From Stephanodiscus triporus (lineage: Eukaryota; Bacillariophyta; Thalassiosirophyceae; Thalassiosirales; Thalassiosiraceae): a stretch of 13,392 bases of DNA. The stretch is from the NCBI GenBank assembly GCA_036939755.1, contig JALLAZ010000627.1:1-13392 (forward strand), given 5' to 3'. Shown here piece by piece: positions 8,801 to 13,392 of the stretch. The notes under the pieces are model-generated. The model worked only from the letters and a program-made list of their open reading frames with translations, made no database searches and had not been told where the DNA came from. A program made the position numbers and the translations under genes. Position 1 is the stretch's first letter, and each line of letters opens with the position of its first letter.

Positions 8801-10062
8801 GATATCTTCCTCCGATCGTCTTTGATTCCATCCGCCCCTTCGTCGCACGGTGCGTCTACAACCTCCTCAGCGATCTCTCTCCGCAATTCAACGGCCGGAA
8901 GGATCCAGTATCCCCCCCTATTGCCACCGAATCCATCCCAATCATCCCTACCGACTCGTCCATCGTCGTCGTCATCGTCGTCGATCGAGTTCATTTTCTC
9001 GTCGTAAAATTGCCAGTCGAAGCGCGATCCCCCGTATATCCTCGATCCCGGCGGCAAATCGCTTTCCTTGAACATGCGCGGCGCATCGTCGTCGTCGTTC
9101 GCGACATCATCATCTCCGTCGTTCGTTTTTTCGTCCCATATGCGTTTCCCCGCGAACGGATCCCACGACTCGGAAAACGACGGCGACGCCGTGCCCAGCG
9201 CCGCCGCCTCGACGCGTCCTTCCGAGTCCCTGAAATATATCACCGGCAAGGCCCCGTCGCCGCCGTTTCTAATAAGCGTCGGATCATCGTCGACGCCGCC
9301 GCCGCCGCCACTACTAGTTCGTCGCATCGCGCGACGGAGATTGTCCATCCCGCGCCGTTGGGCGTGTATCCAGCAAAGCGGATCGACGGAATGCACCGAC
9401 GATATCGGCTGCTCGATCCTGAGCATCGATGTCGCGTCGAGGTGTTCGAATAATGCCGCGGCCGACGATCCTCCACGGTCGTCGTCGTCGTCGTCGTCAT
9501 TCGACGACGAAGATGACGACACGGCGTCGACGATGCCCTCCAACGATCGGACGAGTATTCGCAGGCCCGCGAACAGCGGCACGGGTTCGCCTTCGTCGTC
9601 CGACGACGATCCGAACGACGACGAGGCGGTCGACGACGACGACGAAGGAGACGACGACGACTTCGACGACGATAGCGGCGAGGCTCGGCAGAGGAATATT
9701 TCCGGATCGAGGATATGCCCCGCGTAGAGGGTCCTGCCGCCGCCGTCGTAGTTCGTTACGCTCATCCCGCCTCCGGGGCCGCCGCCGCCGTCGCTGGACG
9801 CGAATAGTCGTTGCATCGCGCGTCGTCGTCGTCGTCGTCGCGCGTCGACGACGACGACGGGCGCGGGGGACGACGACGACGACGCGCCGCGCGCGACGGC
9901 GGCTCCGGCGGTCCCTTTGGACGACGACGGTCGGTGGGACGGTGATCGTCGTCTCGCGGTGCGTCCGGGAAGACGGCATGTCGCGAACCCGGACGCGACG
10001 ATATCGGACGATGATGATATGACGCACGCCGCCAGGACGACGACGCTGACTACGGCGATCAT
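2305..10062 (-). CDS. PHYLLO-like MenF-MenD-MenH-MenC-SRPBCC fusion, phylloquinone biosynthesis
   Basis: One gene in two exons: 10062-7905 and 7823-2305 on the minus strand, about 2558 aa. The product would convert chorismate to o-succinylbenzoate in the plastid through isochorismate, SEPHCHC and SHCHC. Order: presequence and ICS/MenF (about 1-855), MenD (857-1505), MenH hydrolase (1536-1860), MenC of the enolase superfamily (1880-2350) and an SRPBCC/polyketide-cyclase-like domain (2380-2530). The ATG at 10060-10062 starts a signal peptide with a diatom-like SGFAT site (F26). Splicing joins codon 719 to a split Asp720 and restores the conserved stretch leading to LLKGLHPTPAVCG, so the two long ORFs are not separate genes. 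The order differs from plant PHYLLO (F-D-C-H, from memory). The N-terminal part, about 60-460, is low-complexity (poly-Ser, poly-Asp, poly-Arg). The stop codon lies in the 55-bp repeat, so the last residues may not be authentic. It is divergent from the gene at 10409. Identification of the four enzyme modules is firm. Confidence 0.92.
2950..4345 (-). other. Module: o-succinylbenzoate synthase (MenC), enolase superfamily
   Basis: MenC dehydrates SHCHC to o-succinylbenzoate. Characteristic residues are all visible: the KxK motif in SVKVKVG (K2097, K2099), metal ligands in RADANRAW (D2130), EFIEDPLEM (E2165) and ALDESLADL (D2200), and the second catalytic lysine in VLKPALLG (K2241). SSSFDSGIGLAYTAILAA is the usual family C-terminal signature. 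The module is preceded by a short acidic linker and followed by a Ser/Thr/Glu-rich linker of about 40 residues before the SRPBCC domain. Confidence 0.9.
4408..5400 (-). other. Module: SHCHC synthase (MenH), alpha/beta hydrolase fold
   Basis: MenH eliminates pyruvate from SEPHCHC to give SHCHC. The fold starts at LLLIHGWMGDKSEWD (H about 1543), the oxyanion region typical of the family. DLPGHGDSS follows, then the nucleophile elbow AAYSLGGRIAL with Ser1640. The remaining triad members are expected at Asp1808 (GELDKKYS) and His1835 (ENTGHAVVLEEPE). An insertion rich in Ser/Thr/Asp lies between about 1660 and 1740, making the domain longer than bacterial MenH (about 250 aa). It sits before MenC, so the domain order follows the pathway order. 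Confidence 0.88.
5470..7413 (-). other. Module: SEPHCHC synthase (MenD), ThDP-dependent
   Basis: MenD condenses isochorismate with the succinic semialdehyde-ThDP adduct from 2-oxoglutarate. The module begins at MPNVAWTTAFIEELV (residue 857), with CPGSRNTPLT next. HDERGAGFRAVGYA holds the glutamate (E912) expected to activate the ThDP ring. SSGTAVANLYPSIVE, LTADRP and GSNQAIDQ follow. The C-terminal ThDP/Mg region is seen in CGDVTTLHDLNAL and VVNNGGGAIFSFLP. Length (about 650 aa) is somewhat above the bacterial enzyme. The module follows MenF with almost no linker. Confidence 0.92.
7824..7904 (-). other. 81-nt intron inside the MenF module
   Basis: On the minus strand the donor is GTGAGC (starting at 7904) and the acceptor ends CCCCAG (7824 is its last base). 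It is a phase 1 intron. Splicing makes SDRASVI-D-VSRSLLKGLHPTP, which keeps the alignment to the isochorismate synthase family; reading through instead meets a TAA about 20 nt after the donor. The first codon of the downstream ORF at 7806 is TTG, which supports it being an internal exon rather than a new gene. Confidence 0.85.
9478..9859. repeat. (TCG/CGA)n tracts in the PHYLLO N-terminal coding region
   Basis: Short tandem runs of TCG or CGA lie at about 9478-9500, 9628-9672 and 9822-9859. On the coding (minus) strand they encode Asp, Ser, Val or Arg runs depending on phase. The last tract contains opposed TCG and CGA arms (9822-9840 and 9846-9859) and can fold into a hairpin. Such tracts explain the many long shadow frames on the opposite strand here. 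Comparable runs occur in the neighbouring gene (10463-10478, 10627-10654, 10723-10749) but not in the lower-GC part of the PHYLLO gene. Confidence 0.85.
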
Positions 10063-10408
10063 ATTGTACCGCCTTAGATGGATGGGGCAGTAAGTAAGTA
10101 TTAATTGGACAACATCTCTAACATCCGCGCGATGCGATTTGAATGGTTAAAATGAAAATAAAATAAAACGAGAAGAAGACGAGCAGAGATAAAAGAGGTA
10201 GGTATGTAAAACGCGTTGAGGTGGCAAAGGAGACCCATCACATCGCCCTGTGTTGAAAACGAGTTCCTACGTGGCTTTTTGACCACACACACAAACTCTA
10301 CCCGCCCCAATGGGTGTGCCGTAATTCTTTTAACTCTGCCCGCCCCAATAATATACTCCTATTATATTAGGTATAAACTCCATCGACCTGAGCCCTACCC
10401 TCCGAACG
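10063..10408. promoter_or_regulatory. Divergent promoter region between PHYLLO-like gene and (+) gene
   Basis: This 346-bp spacer separates two start codons that point away from each other. It is much more AT-rich than its flanks. Near the (+) gene it holds a near-perfect 17-bp direct repeat with CCCGCCCCAA (10294-10310 and 10332-10348, one mismatch), each followed by T so that a CCAAT box results (10307-10311, 10345-10349). TATAAA lies at 10372-10377, 32 nt before the ATG at 10409. Toward the PHYLLO side an inverted CCAAT (ATTGG, 10104-10108) lies about 40 nt upstream of its ATG. A shared, co-regulated promoter is an inference. Confidence 0.5.
10294..10348 (+). repeat. Pair of 17-bp direct repeats containing CCCGCCCCAAT
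   Basis: AACTCTACCCGCCCCAA (10294-10310) and AACTCTGCCCGCCCCAA (10332-10348) differ at one base and are spaced 38 bp start to start, between three and four turns of B-DNA. Each ends in a CCAAT pentamer preceded by a GC box-like CCGCCCC. They look like duplicated transcription factor sites upstream of the (+) gene. Confidence 0.6.
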
Positions 10409-10722
10409 ATGCTCGCCGCCGCGGGCACCTCCATCGCATTCATCCTCCTCCTCCTCCTCCTCGCGTCGTCGTCGTCGTCGACTCGGAGGATATCGTTCGC
10501 GACCGCCGCCGCCGCCGCCGGCGGCGGCATCATAACGACGTCGTCGAGGGGAGCGACCGGCGGATCATCGCGGCTGCATTCGGCCTTCTTCCTCGCCCCC
10601 CCCCCGTCGGCCGGGCGTTTCCCCCGGTCGTCGTCGTCATCGTCGTCGTCGTCGATCCCCTCCCCGCTTCTCGGTCGCGTTCGCATTCGAGGCGCGGGGG
10701 GGATCCCATGCGGCGGCGACGT

Positions 10723-10754
<32 letters not shown>

Positions 10755-11224
10755 ATCATCATCGCGTCGTTCGCTTCGCGTCGTCGTCGTCGTCGTGCGA
10801 CGACGGCCTCCGCGGATCGTCGTCCATCATCCCCACCCCCCCGACTACGACGACGATCGTAGTCACGGACGTCGTCGAGCGCCACGAATTGGACGTGCGA
10901 TTCGGACGGTGGAGATTCCTGCAGAGGCTCCTCGACGGCGACCTTCGATGTCGCGACGTCGAGGACATCCTCGTACTCGTCCTCGACGCCTACCTCCGTC
11001 ACGGTCCCGTGGGCGTGGACGGGGACGAGAAGGAGAACGGCGGTAACGCCTCGCCGGTGCTAACGCCCGGTCGGCGAATCGAGGTCGGGGACGTCGTCGA
11101 CGCGATATTGTCATTGTACGACGCCGACGCCGACGGCGGCGGCGGCCGTTTCGTGCACGTGCTCGCCGCGGGATGCATCAATGCCGACGTCGATGTCGAG
11201 GACGAAAAGGACGACGACGATGCG
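10409..11224 (+). CDS. Partial plastid-targeted protein of unknown function, cut at the N
   Basis: The ATG at 10409 opens 272 codons that end at the unresolved base 11225; no natural stop is present. Residues 1-24 are a strong signal peptide (a run of six Leu followed by Ser), then RRISFATA with F30 as a plausible diatom plastid cleavage site; a second possible site is SAFFLAP further on. Residues about 35-150 are low-complexity (Ser, Arg, Ala, Thr), encoded by TCG/CGT runs. From about 155 the sequence looks structured: VVERHELDVRFGRWRFLQRL, then RCRDVEDILVLVLDAYLRHG and RIEVGDVVDAILSLYDAD, followed by FVHVLAAGCI and an acidic tail. I do not recognise a family. Codons after the N are antisense to the LmeA/DUF2993-like gene and should not be included. 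Its promoter is shared with the PHYLLO-like gene, so a plastid role expressed with it is possible. Confidence 0.65.
10723..10749 (+). repeat. (TCG)9 microsatellite
   Basis: Nine uninterrupted TCG units. In the frame of the (+) gene they are read as CGT/CGA-type arginine codons, giving a run of Arg followed by His. It is the longest perfect trinucleotide run in the window and a candidate for length polymorphism. Confidence 0.9.
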
Positions 11225-11225
11225 N
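11225..11225. other. Unresolved base (N), likely contig join
   Basis: The only N in the window. It lies directly before the first base of repeat copy 2. Left of it is the open frame of the (+) gene; right of it the reverse complement of the LmeA/DUF2993-like gene. The corresponding base in copy 1 is A (2256). A single N may stand for a gap of unknown size. Confidence 0.8.
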
Positions 11226-11280
11226 AGGGGAAGGCAACACCCGATCCGAACGGTATCCAGAGGACATCCGGTATCAGCCT
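11226..11280. repeat. 55-bp direct repeat, copy 2
   Basis: Identical to 2257-2311. Here it is continuous on the right with the body of the LmeA/DUF2993-like gene (minus frame TAGTLIG then RLIPDVLWIPFGSGVAFP) and begins immediately after the N. The exact 55-bp length and the position at a contig edge resemble a de Bruijn graph k-mer overlap. Confidence 0.95.
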
Positions 11281-12519
11281 CCCAATAAGCGTCCCGGCAG
11301 TGAGCGGGTTCGTGTTCAGCCGACAGTCCGGACTGGCGAAGCCGAGGGCATCGCAGTACCCTCGTCGCGGCAGCCCGCCGAGAGTTGGCCGCCTGTCCGC
11401 GGCGTCGGCGGAAGAGGCCGGCTCCAGCCTCGCCCTGATCGTGAACGGCAGCGCTCGCTTCTTCTCGCCTGCGGCGGCAACTGATCCCTCCTCGTTCGGC
11501 GTCGTCGCCTCCGCCCGGAGTACGATCCTACCGTCGTCAAATGACGCATTCTTCAGATCGAACTTCGTGGCCGATAACAAGTCCGACGCGAGACCCAGTC
11601 GTTGTTGCGAGTCGCTTTTCGGTATAATAAGCGCCATGGCGTCCTTCGCATCGTCCGCCCTCCCGCCATCGTCGAGGACGCCGCCAAAGGGCAGGAGTGG
11701 GAGTATTCCCCCCCGACCGCCACCCCGACGACGATCCCGCTCCTCCCTACCGCTCCGCACATCGTCCGCCAGGGCGGCCGCGGCGCCGACGACCGAATTC
11801 TCGACCAGTGATCTCAGCACCGCTCGCAGCCCGAAACGCAAGGCGAGAGACCGGTTGATGTCGTCCTCGGAGACGGTGAATGAAAAATCGATCCTCGACG
11901 GCCTCGTGCCCAGGGCGCGTAGGAGTCGTACCCACGCCGATCGGAGCGTCGCGCGCGACGACGGCATCATGCACGCGACAAGCGCCGCCGGCCAAAGATA
12001 GGACCTGAGTCGCCAGACTAAGAAGGGCGACAGGGGCAGGACGAGGGGGAGGTATCCCAATCGCAAATTCGACGCGGCCACGTCCGACCGTCGGAGGCTG
12101 AGGATGCCGAATCGAAGGATGCAATTGCGCGCGGAAAAAGCGATGCCGTCGACTTCTCCCCGAAGGAGATTGCGATTCGACGACGCTCGGACGTCGAGGT
12201 CGAAGGAGTCGGAAGACCGGACGAGCAGGGTACGTATGACGCATCCGATCGAGATTTCCAACGCCGACGCGAGACGGGGCTTCGCGGGGCCAATCGACGC
12301 TCGTCCTCGTCCCACGTCTTCGTCGCCTTCGCGGGCCCTGTCGAGATCGACTGCGCGGGCGGCGGCCCGACGAGGTCGAGCGCGACAGCTGCACGCGTTG
12401 GGCGATGGTGCGAATGCGCCCACGCGGAGGAGGACGAAGAATAACGACGCCAGGAGGACGAATGATCTTCCGGGCGGCACGAGGATCCGGCGGCATGCCG
12501 AGGCGCGTGATAGGAACAT
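11226..12519 (-). CDS. Plastid-targeted LmeA/DUF2993-like protein, 3' end missing here
   Basis: The ATG at 12517-12519 (not the TTG at 12534) opens a frame of 431 codons that runs into the 55-bp repeat and then the N. Residues 1-35 are a signal peptide with a basic start and hydrophobic core (SFVLLASLFFVLL), followed by GAFAPS, a good diatom plastid motif with F36 at +1. The mature part shows the beta-rich pattern of the DUF2993/LmeA family: ALEISIGCVIRTLLVRSSD near the start, then DLDVRASSNRNLLRGEVDGI, RFGILSLRRSDVAASNLRLG, a hydrophobic loop, RIDFSFTVSEDDINRSLA, SLVENSVV and RIVLRAEATTP. Family members bind lipids or act at the membrane in actinobacteria; in cyanobacteria and plastids the role is not established to my knowledge. 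The expected last strands lie at 2132-2256, giving 472 aa if joined. It is divergent from the gene at 12833. Family assignment is moderate; presequence is clear. Confidence 0.65.
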
Positions 12520-12832
12520 GTGTATTAGTGACAACGACTATTACTCCTCTTGGCTCGCACCACGAAACTCCGAAGGATTGAACTGCAGTCTTGGACGTCC
12601 CGCTCCCGCCCGTGCAAACCGATTCTTACTTAGATTTTGGACGTGCGTCTACAACTTCCTCTCTAGGGGGCGGTACATGTGTACATCATATCATTTTTTC
12701 CTGCCCAAACCCGTTTTGTGATGTGGAGGGACATTGCACTCGCCGCGGCCGTTCTTCATTCGAGCTCAAGAAAAGTTAAGAGGATATCGTATGAGAAGAG
12801 CACTCGAACGTAGCGTTTACGAATCATAATAT
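12520..12832. promoter_or_regulatory. Divergent spacer between LmeA/DUF2993-like and glycosyltransferase-like genes
   Basis: This 313-bp stretch lies between two start codons on opposite strands and must contain both promoters if the calls are right. It is AT-richer than the LmeA/DUF2993-like gene. No clear TATA box or repeated element was found. A CCAAT at 12840-12844 lies between the two possible starts of the right-hand gene. Confidence 0.35.
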
Positions 12833-13392
12833 ATGTGGACCAATTTTTGCACAAAGGCAATGCCTTCCGCCATTCTCATCACGATCTTCGTTGTTGGTTC
12901 CATCTATGGATCTTTTCGTTCCATCACCAGGCGCAGCGAAACAGAGAAGTTAGCTGTAGACAAGACAGCAGCAGCAGCGAACTGGCGCAGATGCCCTCTA
13001 CCAAGGATCGCAACGGGGCCGGCGACATCAACATCAATGGCTTGGAATTACTACCATGCTCTTGTGGATGAAAATCTCAAGACAGCGGTTAGAGCGCGCA
13101 GTTTTTTTAGTTACCCCCAGAGTAAGAAACATGGCAGGGGAGAGTCCGACGACAAGGACACGAAACCTCGAATACCTCACCGGCTGATTTTCACGCACAA
13201 GGACAATTTGCTTGACTGTTCAAACTCGGCATCGAACTCGACACCGCCACAGCTATACAACCTCGCCGAGAATGTGAAGGCAACCCTCAATGCGTACACC
13301 CAAATCTGGCCTGATCTGCAATTCGCCTTCCTAACGGATGATGATTGCATCGATTTGATCAATCAAACGGAGCCTGGTTTGATCCCATATTT
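12833..13392 (+). CDS. Probable OCH1/GT32-like glycosyltransferase, N-terminal part, runs off the edge
   Basis: The frame is open from the first ATG at 12833 (an in-frame TAA lies at 12827) to the end of the window, 186 codons. A second in-frame ATG at 12860 would remove nine residues. Near the N-terminus AILITIFVVGSIYGSF is a single membrane anchor followed by RSITRR, as in type II Golgi enzymes. A low-complexity stem follows, then from about residue 114 a structured part: PRIPHRLIFTHKDNLLDC, LAENVKATLNAYTQIWPDL, FAFLTDDDCIDLI and TEPGLIPYF. The IP-x-x-(L/I)IF-T-H opening and the FLTDDDC stretch resemble OCH1-type alpha-1,6-mannosyltransferases and other GT32 enzymes that transfer sugars in the Golgi. 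The DXD motif expected later is beyond the edge, so the catalytic core cannot be confirmed. Confidence 0.6.
   Translation, partial: MWTNFCTKAMPSAILITIFVVGSIYGSFRSITRRSETEKLAVDKTAAAANWRRCPLPRIATGPATSTSMAWNYYHALVDENLKTAVRARSFFSYPQSKKHGRGESDDKDTKPRIPHRLIFTHKDNLLDCSNSASNSTPPQLYNLAENVKATLNAYTQIWPDLQFAFLTDDDCIDLINQTEPGLIPY

Larger units (their letters stand above)
7414..10062 (-). other. Module: plastid presequence plus isochorismate synthase (MenF)
   Basis: This part isomerises chorismate to isochorismate. Residues 1-25 form a hydrophobic signal peptide, and SGFAT at 24-28 fits the diatom plastid cleavage motif. About 400 residues of biased sequence with islands of real domain follow. The chorismate-binding fold is clear in KVVLGRKVDLNFASS (K530 is in the position of the catalytic lysine), FGCTPERLF, TTEALAGTR (E612 in the position of the acidic catalytic residue) and KKDMLENDI. 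After the intron come HPTPAVCG, YYAGPFGYIG, AIRSAL and IFAGAGIVEGS. The module therefore appears complete, unlike the truncated MenF part of plant PHYLLO. Confidence 0.88.

Noticed and set aside
8680..9727. Long open frames on the plus strand opposite the PHYLLO N-terminus (8680-9453, 9068-9727, 9429-10022)
   Set aside because: They are antisense to an identified coding region and consist of Arg/Ser/Pro/Thr-rich sequence generated by TCG/CGA repeats; no domain or presequence is visible.
7806..10062. Two separate genes, an isochorismate synthase and a MenD-MenH-MenC protein
   Set aside because: The first frame stops before the conserved MenF C-terminus, the second starts inside it at a TTG, and an 81-nt intron with good splice sites joins them in phase.
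204..10113. A shared 13-mer (TTAATTGGACAAC) at 204-216 and 10101-10113
   Set aside because: A match of this length is expected about once by chance in a window of this size, and the surroundings are unrelated.
10999..11224. Continuation of the LmeA/DUF2993-like frame leftward past the N to 10999
   Set aside because: This part is Ser/Pro-rich antisense of the (+) gene; copy 1 of the repeat provides a much more plausible ending.
2312..11224. The block as a transposon or integrated element
   Set aside because: It contains metabolic and plastid genes only. I see no transposase, integrase or reverse transcriptase, no terminal inverted repeats and no short target duplication; the 55-bp repeat fits an assembly overlap better.
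11225..12001. Continuation of the 10409 (+) gene beyond the N as one 530-aa protein
   Set aside because: After the N the frame is the reverse complement of the LmeA/DUF2993-like gene, which has a signal peptide and coherent beta-strand pattern on the other strand. The fusion frame is an accident of the join.

Overview
The window looks like nuclear DNA of a diatom or closely related red-plastid (stramenopile) alga. Two spliceosomal introns can be inferred (GTAAGT and GTGAGC donors). Three predicted proteins start with an ER-type signal peptide followed by a phenylalanine motif resembling the diatom plastid signature ASAFAP (GAFAP, SGFAT, ISFAT). One gene is a PHYLLO-type multi-domain enzyme for phylloquinone (vitamin K1) synthesis. 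The genus cannot be fixed from the sequence alone.

Layout, left to right. At 299-1278 (+) lies a two-exon gene for an unrecognised protein of about 256 aa. An AT-rich gene-free stretch follows (1279-2131). At 2132-2311 (-) is a short coding tail that fits as the 3' end of a LmeA/DUF2993-like gene whose body is 9 kb away (11226-12519, -). Between the two parts sits a block (2312-11224). It carries a giant (-) gene (2305-10062, one 81-nt intron, about 2558 aa) joining isochorismate synthase (MenF), SEPHCHC synthase (MenD), SHCHC synthase (MenH), o-succinylbenzoate synthase (MenC) and a C-terminal SRPBCC/polyketide-cyclase-like domain. The block also holds a divergent promoter region and a (+) plastid-targeted gene of unknown function (10409-11224) that is cut off at a single N (11225). 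At the right edge an unterminated ORF (from 12833, +) encodes a probable type II membrane glycosyltransferase of the OCH1/GT32 kind.

The four enzyme modules act consecutively (chorismate to isochorismate to SEPHCHC to SHCHC to o-succinylbenzoate) and are fused in exactly that order. Plant PHYLLO, as I recall it, is ordered F-D-C-H with a truncated F module. The additional SRPBCC domain is, to my knowledge, not part of plant PHYLLO and is the most interesting biological feature here.

The most interesting structural feature is an identical 55-bp direct repeat (2257-2311 and 11226-11280). The two copies divide one LmeA/DUF2993-like reading frame in the same codon phase; leaving out the intervening 8969 bp gives one open frame of 472 codons plus a stop. 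With the N adjoining the second copy, this suggests a scaffolding error in which neighbouring de Bruijn contigs sharing a k-mer overlap were separated by a misplaced contig. A real insertion with a 55-bp duplication is the alternative. As a consequence the apparent stop codon of the PHYLLO gene lies inside the repeat, so its true C-terminus is uncertain.
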